DNA of 64,000 nt, taken from Neorhizobium sp. UBA3556. Its GTDB lineage: Bacteria > Pseudomonadota > Alphaproteobacteria > Rhizobiales > Rhizobiaceae. The stretch spans positions 558,001 to 622,000 of the forward strand of contig DFNX01000016.1 in the NCBI GenBank assembly GCA_002376235.1, in the 5' to 3' direction. A program made the position numbers and the translations under genes. The notes under the pieces are model-generated. The model made no database searches and was not told where the DNA came from. It worked only from the letters and a program-made list of their open reading frames with translations. Positions 35,693 to 44,984 of this stretch are shown in pieces; positions within the stretch are counted from its first letter, which is position 1; each line of letters begins with the position of its first letter.

Positions 35693-35716
35693 AAGGATAA
35701 AGCTCCAGAACAGGCT

Positions 35717-35740
35717 TCCGGCCGCTTTCGCGGCCGGAAA
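35717..35740. other. Intercistronic hairpin bamA-lpxD
   Basis: Perfect 10-bp stem (TTCCGGCCGC / GCGGCCGGAA) with a 4-nt loop that reads GAAA on the minus-strand RNA, a stable GNRA tetraloop. No T-run follows, so read-through into lpxD is likely; the hairpin may protect bamA mRNA from 3' decay. Confidence 0.75.
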
Positions 35741-35743
35741 CGA

Positions 35744-38083
35744 TCAGAACTGGTTCGCCATGCTGAAGCGGAATTCCTGGGTCTCATCGAAGTCTTCCTT
35801 GAGAACCGGGATCGCGTAATCCATCCGGATGTTACCGAACGGCGAAGCCCACATGACGCCGACGCCAACGGATGCACGCCAGGACATGCCCGTGCCTTCG
35901 ATATCCGCGCTGCTACCCTTGACGTCATTGCCATACAGCGTGCCGGCATCAGCAAATGCGGCCAGACGCAGACCGATATCTTCCGGAACAGCCGGCATCG
36001 GCATGGAAGCATCAGCAGACACGGTGAAGTAGGTAGTACCGCCGAGCGCGTCACCATCTGCCTTCGTACGCGGGCCGATACCGTTATTGTCGAAGCCGCG
36101 AACCTGACGACCACCGAGCGTAAACTGGTCGAAGACGTTCAGGTTGTCGCCGGTGGCGAAGACATGTCCCGCGCCCACTGCGATCGAGCCGATAAGGTCA
36201 GCTTCGGTCGACAGCGTCTGATAGTAGCGCGCACGTCCGGAGATCTTGTAGAACTCCGAATCACCGCCCAGACCTGCGAATTCATGCGTGAAGGTTGCAT
36301 AGATACCTTCACGTGCCATCGTCTGGCTGTCGAGTGTGTTGTAGGTCAGCGTCTGAGCTACCGACGACTGCGTGTACTTACCGTGGTCAACGAGATCCTG
36401 ATAGATCGGCGAAAGATCATTGTAATCGTCGTCGCTATCCGTCTCGTACTCGATCTGCTTGTACGTGTACCGGAGGGTCGTCGCCAGATCTTCGGTGATC
36501 GGCGCAGTCACGCGCAGCGTAAAGCCCTGCTCCGAGTAGTCGTAGTTATCGTTAGACGACGTTTCGCTACGGAAGACGTCGAAGCCTGCGGCCAGACGAT
36601 AACCGAGGAAGTAAGGCTCGGTGAACGACAGCGAGTAGGTGCGCGAATCGTTCAGGCCACCACCAGCAGCAACGCGAACGTACTGGCCACGACCAAGGAA
36701 GTTCTTTTCTTCAACGGAGGCTTCGAGAATGAAGCCGTCACCACCGGCGGAGTAACCGGCGCCGATACCGAACGAACCGGTCGACTGATCTTCGACATCG
36801 ACGACCACAACAACACGGTCTGCCGCAGTACCCTGCGAGGTAGAGATATTGACCGACGTGAAATAGCCGAGCGCTTCAAGACGACGCTTGGCGCGCGAGA
36901 TCATTTCCTGATTGAAGGCATCGCCTTCACTGAAATCGAATTCGCGGCGAATGACGTAATCGCGGGTACGGGTATTGCCACGAATTTCGATACGCTCGAC
37001 ATAGGCACGCTCGCCCTGGTCGACCATATAGGAAACGCCGATCGTATTGGTCTGCAGATTGCGATCACCGCGCGGGGTTACCCGTGCGAAAGGATAACCC
37101 TTCGAAGCGACCTGCTTGGAGATAGCCTCCATCGACTTCTGGATTTCGCGGCTGTCGTAGACAGCGCCCGGCTTGGTTTCGACCAGTCCCTGCAGCTCTT
37201 CGCCGGAAACGCCCTCGACGCTCGATTCGACATGAATATCGCCGAACTGGTAGCGCGGACCTTCTTCGACAGTGAAGTTGATCGTATACTTGTTGGTTGC
37301 CGCATCGAGCTGCGCATCGGACGAAATGATGCGGAAATCCGGGTAACCGTGATTGTAGTAGAACTGGCGCAGCGCATCTTCATCAGCGCGCAGCTTGTCC
37401 GGGCTATAGATATCCTTGCGCGTCAGGAACGACAGCGGACCGGATTCCTTGGTGACGATAACGGCCTTGAGGCGACCATCGCCATAGGCCTGATTACCGA
37501 CAAAATTGATATCGGCGATCTTCGTACGGTCACCTTCATTGATGACGAAGGCAATATTGACGCGACCCTGACCGACATTGACCGTCTGGGTGGTAATTTC
37601 GACATCATCGCGACCGATCTGCGAATAGGCGGTACGAATGCGCTCGATATCAGCATTCACCATCGCCTGGCTGTACGGGCCGAGCGGCTGTGTCTGAACG
37701 ACGCCGGAAAGCTTGTCGTCCTTGATCTTGCGGTTGCCGTTGAAAACAACCTGATTGACCAGTTCGTTCTCAGCGACAGTCACAACAAGCGAGCTGCCCG
37801 AGACGCTGATCTTCACATCAGAGAAGTAGCCGGTCGCGTAGAGACGCTTGACCGACTCATCAATGTCAGCACCGGAAAAGGAAACACCAGGCTGGATCGT
37901 TAGGTTGGAGCGGACAGCTTCTTCGCCGGCGCGCTGAGCGCCACGCACCTGAACGCTGCGGATGACAGCAGCCTCAGCACTCGCAGCACTTGCAAGCACC
38001 ATAACGCCAGAACCCGACGCAACAACACTAGCAGACAGCGCAAACGCCGAAACCGCGTTCAAAAACTTTGAACCAGCCTTCAT
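35744..38083 (-). CDS. bamA: Outer-membrane protein assembly factor BamA
   Basis: Omp85 protein that folds beta-barrels into the outer membrane. The protein of about 779 residues has a signal peptide (about 1-38, ending ASAEA), five POTRA domains (from VIRSVQVRGAQRAGEEAV to about 430) and a 16-strand barrel ending in the beta-signal FRFSMANQF with terminal Phe. I report ATG 38083; TTG 38089, better spaced from AGG, would add two residues. rseP lies 190 bp upstream and lpxD 51 bp downstream. Confidence 0.97.
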   Translation of the reverse strand: MKAGSKFLNAVSAFALSASVVASGSGVMVLASAASAEAAVIRSVQVRGAQRAGEEAVRSNLTIQPGVSFSGADIDESVKRLYATGYFSDVKISVSGSSLVVTVAENELVNQVVFNGNRKIKDDKLSGVVQTQPLGPYSQAMVNADIERIRTAYSQIGRDDVEITTQTVNVGQGRVNIAFVINEGDRTKIADINFVGNQAYGDGRLKAVIVTKESGPLSFLTRKDIYSPDKLRADEDALRQFYYNHGYPDFRIISSDAQLDAATNKYTINFTVEEGPRYQFGDIHVESSVEGVSGEELQGLVETKPGAVYDSREIQKSMEAISKQVASKGYPFARVTPRGDRNLQTNTIGVSYMVDQGERAYVERIEIRGNTRTRDYVIRREFDFSEGDAFNQEMISRAKRRLEALGYFTSVNISTSQGTAADRVVVVVDVEDQSTGSFGIGAGYSAGGDGFILEASVEEKNFLGRGQYVRVAAGGGLNDSRTYSLSFTEPYFLGYRLAAGFDVFRSETSSNDNYDYSEQGFTLRVTAPITEDLATTLRYTYKQIEYETDSDDDYNDLSPIYQDLVDHGKYTQSSVAQTLTYNTLDSQTMAREGIYATFTHEFAGLGGDSEFYKISGRARYYQTLSTEADLIGSIAVGAGHVFATGDNLNVFDQFTLGGRQVRGFDNNGIGPRTKADGDALGGTTYFTVSADASMPMPAVPEDIGLRLAAFADAGTLYGNDVKGSSADIEGTGMSWRASVGVGVMWASPFGNIRMDYAIPVLKEDFDETQEFRFSMANQF

Positions 38084-38277
38084 TTTCAATTCTTACCTTT
38101 TCCCGTTGTCCCTCGGCGGGTGGAGCCCGACTCCGGCCACGTGTGTCGTTTTACCTTCTTTTGCCCTACAAGCAAGCTATCGCGTTAATTTCTATTTACT
38201 TCCTTTTGAAGCGTGGCTCTGAGGCCACGCAACATTGTAAACATGGTGAATAATCGGTTTATTCACCCGCAGCTCGC

Positions 38278-39399
38278 TTAGCCAATAAGGTTGGTGATAT
38301 CGTTGAAGGTGGCAAACACCATCAGACTGAGTACCATCGCAAGACCGATACGGAATGCGATCTCCTGAGCTCCAGCACCCAGGGGCTTCCCCCTCACAGC
38401 TTCTATTGCGTAGAAAACCAAATGGCCGCCGTCAAGCACCGGAACCGGCATTAAGTTCAAAAGTCCAATAGAAACAGACAGGACGGCAGCGAGCTGAATG
38501 ACGGCCGCAAAACCAAGAGTCGCCATCTGCCCAGAAGCCTGCGCAACACGAACCGGTCCCCCTAGCTGGTCGGCCCTCATCTTGCCCGTCACCAGATTGC
38601 CCAGATAGCGGAAGGTGCCGGTGATGATATTGCCGGTCTCCTTTACGCCCTCACCGACCGCCTCCAGCGGAGAGAAGGTTACAAGCCGGAAATTGCCGCG
38701 CTCCTCATTGGTAACGATGCCGATCAGGCCGAGCTCCACCTTGTTGCCGAACTGATCGTCGATCTCGGTGCGTTTCGGCACCATTGGCAGATCGAGGCTC
38801 TGGCCGTTCCGCTCAACTGTGACGACGATCGACGTTTCAGGCCTCACGCTCACATAGCGACGCACCTCGTCGAAGGTGGAGACCTTGGATCCATCAAGCG
38901 CAACAAGCCGATCGCCCGGCTGCACACCGGCTTCAGCAGCCGCGCTTTCAGGACGCACCTCGGCAACAACGGGATCGGCAATCATTTTCCCGTAAACCGA
39001 GAACAGGACCGCAAAAATGGCAATCGCCAGTATAAAGTTTGCGATTGGACCCGCCGCGACGGTAGCCGCGCGTTTCCAAAGCTTTGCCCCTGCGAGTGTC
39101 TGAGCCCTGTCGGCCTCGCTCATATGCGCGACACTCGAGGCGTCGGGAAGGCTCGACGCATCCTCGTCGCCGAAGAACTTCACATAGCCGCCAAGCGGAA
39201 TGGCCGACAGCTTCCAGCGCGTCCCGTGGCTATCGGTATAACCGACCAACTCCGGACCGAATCCGACCGAAAAGGCGGTTACCCGGATCCCGCTCCACCG
39301 CCCCACGAGATAGTGCCCCATCTCGTGAACGAAGACGAGCAGAGAAAGAACGAGGATAAACGGGATGATATAGCCCGTTATGAAACCAAGGATGGCCAT
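38278..39399 (-). CDS. rseP: Site-2 protease RseP
   Basis: Intramembrane zinc protease that cuts anti-sigma factors and clears signal peptides. The 373-residue protein has the zinc motif HEMGH in its first membrane segment (about 20-24), a periplasmic PDZ domain (about 125-205; VRPESAAAEAGVQPGDRLVAL) and the third ligand motif in PVLDGGHLVFY near the C-terminus. I chose ATG 39399, giving the standard N-terminus; GGAAA is the only upstream ribosome-binding site. The order uppS-cdsA-rseP-bamA is classical. Confidence 0.96.
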   Translation of the reverse strand: MAILGFITGYIIPFILVLSLLVFVHEMGHYLVGRWSGIRVTAFSVGFGPELVGYTDSHGTRWKLSAIPLGGYVKFFGDEDASSLPDASSVAHMSEADRAQTLAGAKLWKRAATVAAGPIANFILAIAIFAVLFSVYGKMIADPVVAEVRPESAAAEAGVQPGDRLVALDGSKVSTFDEVRRYVSVRPETSIVVTVERNGQSLDLPMVPKRTEIDDQFGNKVELGLIGIVTNEERGNFRLVTFSPLEAVGEGVKETGNIITGTFRYLGNLVTGKMRADQLGGPVRVAQASGQMATLGFAAVIQLAAVLSVSIGLLNLMPVPVLDGGHLVFYAIEAVRGKPLGAGAQEIAFRIGLAMVLSLMVFATFNDITNLIG

Positions 39400-39439
39400 C
39401 AATGTTTCCGCTTCACAATACCAAGGCTGGTCGCCGCTC

Positions 39440-40273
39440 TTATAGACCGAAGATGAAGGCTGCGACAGAATTGCTAACATGGCCCTTCATGGCCGTGTCC
39501 ACAAGCGTCAACAGAAATACGGCAAAACAGGCAAAAACCAAGCCGTCTACGCGGTCCATCACGCCACCGTGTCCAGGAATCAGATGACTGCTGTCCTTGA
39601 CGCCGAAGCGACGCTTGATGAAGGATTCGAACAAATCGCCAAGCTGACTGGCGACAGACAGAAGAAAGGCAAGAGCCATCGTCCACAAGGAAACCCGCGA
39701 GAACACGCCAAGCGTAAGAAGTCCGCTTGCAGCGACACCGGCCACGGTTCCTCCGATCGCACCGGACCATGTCTTGCCGGGAGAAATTCGCGGCGCAAGC
39801 TTCGGTCCGCCGATGGCACGACCGACGAAATAGGCAAGAATGTCGGTCCCCCAGACAACGGCGAAAATGAAAAGCATCGCCACCAACCCGGCTTGGTTGT
39901 CTCCACGGATCGCCGAAAGAGAAATGCCGCTCAGCCCCGCATAGACGATACCGCCCGGTATCCACCAGGGACCGCGACCGGGCAGAACCAGGATCGCTGC
40001 CGTGATTACACCACCGCACAGCAGAGGCATGGAGAGATCGCCTCCCCCGATCGCGATGTCGAGAGCGATGAGCAGGACGATCAACCAACCGAAGGCATTT
40101 GCCTTGAAGTCCCGCTCGGCCAGCCGAGTCATCGTCGACCATTCATAGTAGATCAGTGGAGCAATCACCGCGGCAACGAGATTGAACGCCCAGCCGCCCA
40201 TCCAGGTCGCAGTCAGAACAACGACGGCAAGCACGATCGCGGATATGATCCGAAGCTTAAGCTCGCTTGCCAT
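39440..40273 (-). CDS. cdsA: Phosphatidate cytidylyltransferase CdsA
   Basis: Makes CDP-diacylglycerol, the precursor of all bacterial phospholipids. The 277-residue protein has about eight membrane segments and the complete family signature SFIKRRFGVKDSSHLIPGHGGVMDRVDG near residues 220-247. Its ATG (40273) overlaps the uppS stop by one base (TGATG), so translation is coupled. Confidence 0.96.
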   Translation of the reverse strand: MASELKLRIISAIVLAVVVLTATWMGGWAFNLVAAVIAPLIYYEWSTMTRLAERDFKANAFGWLIVLLIALDIAIGGGDLSMPLLCGGVITAAILVLPGRGPWWIPGGIVYAGLSGISLSAIRGDNQAGLVAMLFIFAVVWGTDILAYFVGRAIGGPKLAPRISPGKTWSGAIGGTVAGVAASGLLTLGVFSRVSLWTMALAFLLSVASQLGDLFESFIKRRFGVKDSSHLIPGHGGVMDRVDGLVFACFAVFLLTLVDTAMKGHVSNSVAAFIFGL

Positions 40274-41016
40274 CAGCCGACGACCGCCGCAGGTCTCGCA
40301 GACAAGCCGCCAAAGCGACGGTCTCGCGACGCATAAATCTTGAGCGCCTCGACAAAAAGCCCGCGATTGAAGTCCGGCCAATAGTCAGGCAGGAACACGA
40401 ATTCGGAATAGGCAGCCTGCCACAGCAGGAAATTCGAAAGGCGCTCCTCGCCGCTGGTGCGGATGATGAGGTCCGGATCGGGTATTCCCGCAGTATCAAG
40501 ATGATCGCTAATCATCTCGGGAGTGATCGCCGCCGGATCCAGCAAACCTGCCTTGATCTTCTGCGCAATCAGCGTCGTTGCCCTGGCGATTTCGTCTCGG
40601 GAACCGTAGTTGAATGCGATCACGACCGTGAGGGCGGTATTGTTGCGCGTGGTTTCCTCGGCTTCCAGAAGAAGCGGAAGAATATCCCCACGCAGTCTTT
40701 CGCGCTCGCCGATAACCTTGATGCGCACGTTTTCGCGATGAAGCTCGGCCAGATCGCGCCGAATAAAACGGCGAAGCAGGCCGAGCAGGTCGCTGACCTC
40801 GGCTTCCGGCCTGTTCCAGTTTTCGGACGAGAACGCAAACAGGGTGAGATAGCGGACGCCAAGTTCACCCGCCGCCTTGACGGTCTCCTTGACCGCCTCG
40901 ACACCCTTGTTGTGCCCCATCGTCCGGGCAAGGCCACGCTTGTTAGCCCACCGGCCATTGCCGTCCATGATGATGGCAACGTGCTGCGGAATGATCGCAA
41001 TATCTGGCGTCAGCAT
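40273..41016 (-). CDS. uppS: Undecaprenyl (isoprenyl) diphosphate synthase
   Basis: Cis-prenyltransferase that makes the C55 carrier lipid for peptidoglycan and LPS. The 247-residue protein has HVAIIMDGNGRWANKRG (catalytic Asp about 19), FSSENWNRP and the C-terminal RTSGEERLSNFLLWQAAYSEF. I chose ATG 41016 (AGGA a few bases upstream); a longer frame upstream runs into the frr stop region and is unlikely. It precedes cdsA. Confidence 0.97.
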   Translation of the reverse strand: MLTPDIAIIPQHVAIIMDGNGRWANKRGLARTMGHNKGVEAVKETVKAAGELGVRYLTLFAFSSENWNRPEAEVSDLLGLLRRFIRRDLAELHRENVRIKVIGERERLRGDILPLLLEAEETTRNNTALTVVIAFNYGSRDEIARATTLIAQKIKAGLLDPAAITPEMISDHLDTAGIPDPDLIIRTSGEERLSNFLLWQAAYSEFVFLPDYWPDFNRGLFVEALKIYASRDRRFGGLSARPAAVVG

Positions 41017-41065
41017 GTCCTGTGAAATTCCTTCAACGGCCAAGGGAGGGAAAAAGGCTCCCAAC

Positions 41066-41626
41066 CTAGACCTGCATGATTTCCTTTTCCTTATCCGCAA
41101 GCAAGCGGTCGACTTCAGAAATCGTGTCGTCGGTCATCTTCTGGACCTTTTCCGACTGCGAACGACTGTCGTCCTGACCGATTACGCCATCCTTTTCGGC
41201 TTTTTTCAGGCCTTCCATACCGTCACGGCGAACATGGCGAGCAGCGACCTTTGCCTTTTCCGCGTAATCGTGGGCAACCTTGACCAGCGACTTGCGGCGC
41301 TCTTCGTTGAGTTCCGGCAGAGGGATACGCAGGTTCTGGCCATCAACGATCGGGTTGAGACCGAGATTCGATTCACGAATACCGCGTTCGACGGCAGCAA
41401 CCATCGACTTGTCCCAGATGGACACGCCCAGCATACGGGGTTCCGGCACTGTGATGTTGGCGACCTGGTTCAGAGGCACGCGCGAACCATAAGCTTCGAC
41501 CATCACAGGATCGAGAACGTTTGCCGAAGCGCGGCCGGTTCTCAAGGAAGCGATATCGCTCTTGAACGCGTTGATTGCGCCATCCATGCGGCGCTTGATG
41601 TCGTTGAGATCGACTGATCCACTCAT
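41066..41626 (-). CDS. frr: Ribosome recycling factor
   Basis: With EF-G it splits the post-termination ribosome. The 186-residue protein has the typical three-helix bundle sequence and the family blocks RTGRASANVLDPVMVEAYGSRVPLNQVA (about 30-57) and RIPLPELNEERRKSLVKV. I chose ATG 41626, with GGGAG 8 nt upstream; the frame extends into the gap to pyrH without support. It lies between pyrH and uppS. Confidence 0.98.
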   Translation of the reverse strand: MSGSVDLNDIKRRMDGAINAFKSDIASLRTGRASANVLDPVMVEAYGSRVPLNQVANITVPEPRMLGVSIWDKSMVAAVERGIRESNLGLNPIVDGQNLRIPLPELNEERRKSLVKVAHDYAEKAKVAARHVRRDGMEGLKKAEKDGVIGQDDSRSQSEKVQKMTDDTISEVDRLLADKEKEIMQV

Positions 41627-41690
41627 GGTTGGAACTCCCGTCTTGTTCTTGGCGGACCTGCCTTGCATTGAAGCAGGCCGCGATCGTTTA

Positions 41691-42413
41691 TCAGTTGTCG
41701 GATACGACGGTCTTACGACCACCGCCGGTCAAAATTTGGGTGAAGCCGCCTGCCTCGTGGATAGAGAAGACGACGATCGGAATGTGGTTTTCACGAGCAA
41801 GCGCGACTGCTGCAACATCCATGACAGCCAAGCCCTTTTCAAGGACCTCACTATGGGTCAGCGTATCGAAGCGGGTTGCATCGGGCTGCTTCTTCGGGTC
41901 GGCGGAATAGATGCCATCGACCTGCGTGCCCTTGAAGATCGCTTCGGCGCCGATTTCCGCCGCACGCAACGCTGCCGCCGAATCGGTCGTGAAGAACGGA
42001 TTGCCGGTGCCACCTGCAAAAATCACAACACGCCCCTGCGCCATGTGGTGAAGCGCCTGACGCTGCGAGAAGCTTTCGCAGATTTCCGGCATGGCGATGG
42101 CCGAAAGCACCACCGTATCGATATCCAGTTTGCGCAGTGAGGTTGCGAGTGCCAGTGCGTTGATGACGGTTGCCAGCATGCCCATGTGGTCGCCAGTCAC
42201 CCGGTCGCCGCCCTTGGAGGCAACAGCGACACCGCGAAATATATTGCCACCACCGACAACGACGCCGACCTCGACGCCTATGCGACGCGCTTCGGCGATG
42301 TCGGAAGCGATACGGTCGACTACCGTGACATCAATGCCAAAACCCTGACTACCCATCAGAGCCTCACCGGAGGCTTTGAGCAAAACGCGCTTGTATATCG
42401 GCTGAGACGACAT
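41691..42413 (-). CDS. pyrH: UMP kinase
   Basis: Phosphorylates UMP to UDP; hexameric, of the amino-acid-kinase fold. The 240-residue protein shows RVLLKASGEAL (about 8-18), VVGGGNIFRG, GDHMGMLATVINALAL and FAGGTGNPFFTTDSAAALRAAEI. ATG 42413 is preceded by AAGGAG at 5 nt. It follows tsf after 116 bp, in the conserved rpsB-tsf-pyrH-frr order. Confidence 0.98.
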   Translation of the reverse strand: MSSQPIYKRVLLKASGEALMGSQGFGIDVTVVDRIASDIAEARRIGVEVGVVVGGGNIFRGVAVASKGGDRVTGDHMGMLATVINALALATSLRKLDIDTVVLSAIAMPEICESFSQRQALHHMAQGRVVIFAGGTGNPFFTTDSAAALRAAEIGAEAIFKGTQVDGIYSADPKKQPDATRFDTLTHSEVLEKGLAVMDVAAVALARENHIPIVVFSIHEAGGFTQILTGGGRKTVVSDN

Positions 42414-42472
42414 GACGGCTCCTTGAAAAAAGCAAGACGGAACGGAGAGATCAAACGGCTTGCGGATACACG

Positions 42473-42501
42473 AAGGGCACCGGCTTGTCACCGGTGCCCT
42501 T
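42473..42501. other. Hairpin in the tsf-pyrH gap
   Basis: Perfect 11-bp stem (AAGGGCACCGG / CCGGTGCCCTT) with a 7-nt loop, starting 29 bp after the tsf stop. No T-run on the minus strand, so it is more likely a processing or stabilising element than a full terminator. Confidence 0.7.
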
Positions 42502-42529
42502 GGAGTTTTCACTGGATTAGGCGACGAAA

Positions 42530-43456
42530 TCAGCCCTTTGCAGCAGCAGCGACTTCTGCGGCGAAGTCGGTCTCTTCCTTTTCGACGCCTTCACCGAGCA
42601 GAAGGCGAGCCATGCCGGTAACTTCGATCGGCGCGCCGACTTCCTTTTCGGCGGCCTTGACGGCTTCGCCGACAGTCAGGTCGGGGTTGATGACGAAAGC
42701 CTGCGAAAGCAGGGCAACTTCTTCGAAGAACTTGCGCATGCGGCCTTCAACCATCTTTTCGATGATGGCTTCCGGCTTGCCGGATTCGCGAGCCTGCTCG
42801 ATGAAGACGTGACGTTCGCGCTCGGCGACGGCGGCATCGACTTCTTCAGCGCGGACAGCGAGCGGAGCCGTTGCAGCAATGTGCATGGCAACCTGACGGC
42901 CGATTGCGTTCAGCGCATCCTTGTTGCCGGTCGACTTCAGGGCGACCAGAACACCGAGCTTGCCGAGGCGATCAGCAGCAGCATTGTGGATGTAGGTGGA
43001 AACAACGCCATCTTCCACTTCGAGAGCTGCCGAACGGCGCAGGTTCATGTTTTCGCCGATCGTGGCAACAGCGTCCTTGATCGTGTCGGTGACCGACTTG
43101 CCGGTTTCCGGGTAGATGGCTTCGCCAACGGCTTCAACGGTGCCGTCGGTGGAAAGAGCAACGTCTGCAATGCCGCGAACCATGGCCTGGAAGGCATCGT
43201 TACGGGCAACGAAGTCGGTCTCGGAGTTGACTTCGACCACAACAGCCTTGGTACCGGCAGAAGCAACGCCGATCAGACCCTCAGCGGCTGTACGGCCAGA
43301 CTTCTTGTCGGCCTTGGCAATGCCCTTGGCGCGCAGCCAGTCGATTGCCGCTTCGATGTCGCCGTTGTTTTCGATCAGCGCCTTCTTGCAGTCCATCATG
43401 CCTGCGCCAGACTTTTCGCGCAGTTCCTTCACCAGTGCAGCGGTGATTTCAGCCAT
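42530..43456 (-). CDS. tsf: Elongation factor Ts
   Basis: Nucleotide-exchange factor for EF-Tu. The 308-residue protein has the N-terminal UBA-like domain with LREKSGAGMMDCKKALIE (about 13-30) and the exchange core with TDFVARNDAFQ (about 80-90). AGAGG lies about 5 nt before ATG 43456. Co-transcribed with rpsB but separated from it by a terminator-like hairpin. Confidence 0.98.
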   Translation of the reverse strand: MAEITAALVKELREKSGAGMMDCKKALIENNGDIEAAIDWLRAKGIAKADKKSGRTAAEGLIGVASAGTKAVVVEVNSETDFVARNDAFQAMVRGIADVALSTDGTVEAVGEAIYPETGKSVTDTIKDAVATIGENMNLRRSAALEVEDGVVSTYIHNAAADRLGKLGVLVALKSTGNKDALNAIGRQVAMHIAATAPLAVRAEEVDAAVAERERHVFIEQARESGKPEAIIEKMVEGRMRKFFEEVALLSQAFVINPDLTVGEAVKAAEKEVGAPIEVTGMARLLLGEGVEKEETDFAAEVAAAAKG

Positions 43457-43611
43457 TGTGAGCCTCTTGTCGGTTTGTTGCGTGTCGCCGAAAAAACCTC
43501 GGCGAACTCAAGGTTTTGGGAACGAATGTACCCGGAAGTATGACAGGGTGATGAAGATCACCGCCGGCCTGTTCTTCAACCGCAATCCGATGGAGCGTGG
43601 GCGAACAGGAC

Positions 43612-43654
43612 TTTTAAACAAACCGAGGCCAGGGATCGTCTCTCTGGCCTCGGT
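43612..43654 (-). terminator. Attenuator-like terminator between rpsB and tsf
   Basis: Perfect 11-bp stem (ACCGAGGCCAG / CTGGCCTCGGT) with an 11-nt loop, followed on the minus strand by TTTGTTT. It lies about 46 bp after the rpsB stop and probably reduces tsf expression relative to rpsB, which is the known pattern for this gene pair. Confidence 0.75.
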
Positions 43655-43699
43655 CGAATTGGAAAAGCAGGAACGGACGAAACCGTTCCAACCCTGGCC

Positions 43700-44467
43700 T
43701 TAGGCTTCAGCTTCGCCTTCGAGAGCCGGCTCGACCGGAGCTTCAGCGGAAGCGCCGAGGTCACGACCGGAAGCGCCCTGCTGGCGAGCGATGCCGTCGA
43801 TGGCAGCGCGAGCGATCAGGTCGCAGTAGAGAGCGATGGCGCGCGAAGCGTCGTCGTTACCCGGGATCGGGAAGTCGATCAGGTCCGGATCGCAGTTCGA
43901 GTCGATGATGGCAACGACCGGGATACCGAGGCGCTTGGCTTCGTCGATCGCGATCTTTTCCTTGTTGGTGTCGATGATGAACATCAGGTCCGGAACGCCG
44001 CCCATGTCGCGGATACCGCCGAGAGCCTTGTCCAGCTTCTCGCGTTCGCGCTCAAGGTTCAGACGCTCCTTCTTGGAGTAGCCGGACTGTTCCGAGTTCA
44101 GGATCTCGTCGAGCTTGCGCAGACGCTGGATCGAGTTCGAAATGGTCTTCCAGTTGGTCATCATGCCGCCGAGCCAGCGGGAGTTGACGTAGTACTGGGC
44201 AGAACGCTTGGCCGAATCAGCGATCAGCTCGGAAGCCTGACGCTTGGTGCCAACGAACAGAACGCGGCCGCCACGAGCAACGGTGTCGGACACGACCTGC
44301 AGGGCGCGCGACAGCATCGGAACGGTCTGGGCCAGGTCGATGATGTGGATGTTGTTACGATCGCCGAAAATGTACGGCTTCATCTTCGGGTTCCAGCGGT
44401 GCGTCTGGTGGCCGAAGTGGATGCCTGCTTCGAGAAGCTGGCGCATAGAGAAATCGGGCAATGCCAT
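43700..44467 (-). CDS. rpsB: 30S ribosomal protein S2
   Basis: Essential small-subunit protein. The 255-residue sequence has the S2 signatures MRQLLEAGIHFGHQTHRWNPKM (8-29) and PDLMFIIDTNKEKIAIDEAKRLGIPVVAIIDSNCDPD (about 160-195). It starts the minus-strand translation/envelope block. The 200-bp upstream region is a long leader likely used for autoregulation, but I did not recognise a specific riboswitch-like fold. Confidence 0.98.
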   Translation of the reverse strand: MALPDFSMRQLLEAGIHFGHQTHRWNPKMKPYIFGDRNNIHIIDLAQTVPMLSRALQVVSDTVARGGRVLFVGTKRQASELIADSAKRSAQYYVNSRWLGGMMTNWKTISNSIQRLRKLDEILNSEQSGYSKKERLNLEREREKLDKALGGIRDMGGVPDLMFIIDTNKEKIAIDEAKRLGIPVVAIIDSNCDPDLIDFPIPGNDDASRAIALYCDLIARAAIDGIARQQGASGRDLGASAEAPVEPALEGEAEA

Positions 44468-44666
44468 GCCTTGTTATCCTTTTCCGGTTGAACCTCCGCA
44501 AGGCGAACAGCAATCCTCTGTGAAGGAATGCCACCGGCGGAAAAGCCCGGATTTCTCCCGGACGATCCCATGCCTTACGTGTGGAATGCGGGTGCCCATA
44601 CAGGCGATTGTAAAAAATTGCAAGCACTGCTGTGCAGCTTTCGCCGCAAGACATGTCCAAAATCCG

Positions 44667-44864
44667 TCAGGCTTTCGCTCCGAGCCTCTGGCGGACCTGC
44701 TCGACACTACCACGGATATAGACCGTATGCGGCTGCCCGGCGCCATTAACCGCAGCAAACGTGACGATCGTCACCCCTTCCTCGAAGGGCATCACGTAAA
44801 GGATCTGTGCCGGGTTGATGTAGACCTCCTGATTGTGGGTATTCTTAAATCCGATCAATGCCAT
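44667..44864 (-). CDS. Small protein (65 aa), function unknown
   Basis: A 65-residue protein with a strong ribosome-binding site AAGGAG 7 nt before its ATG, which supports it as a real gene. It reads like a compact beta-rich fold (VYINPAQILYV, then VTIVTFAAVNG, then VYIRGSVEQVRQRL), somewhat like FlbD-type small proteins, but the resemblance is too weak to name. No signal peptide. It lies between rpsB and the EipB gene. Confidence 0.75.
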   Translation of the reverse strand: MALIGFKNTHNQEVYINPAQILYVMPFEEGVTIVTFAAVNGAGQPHTVYIRGSVEQVRQRLGAKA

Positions 44865-44984
44865 GAATCACTCCTTATTACGGCGCAACTACAGACACGA
44901 ATCTAACAGGGTGTCGAGTATTGCAGCACGCGCATCCGGCACTGCGACCGCATGCGGCAGGCTGAGCTGAGGAGAAGCTTTCGT

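Noticed and set aside
35555..37903. A 782-codon open frame on the plus strand opposite bamA
   Set aside because: It lies wholly antisense to the unmistakable bamA; GC-rich codon bias leaves the opposite frame open. The translation has no recognisable domain or ribosome-binding site.
44468..44666. Possible ribosomal leader RNA upstream of rpsB
   Set aside because: The 200-bp leader is long, but I could not recognise a defined conserved fold by eye, so no RNA feature is called.
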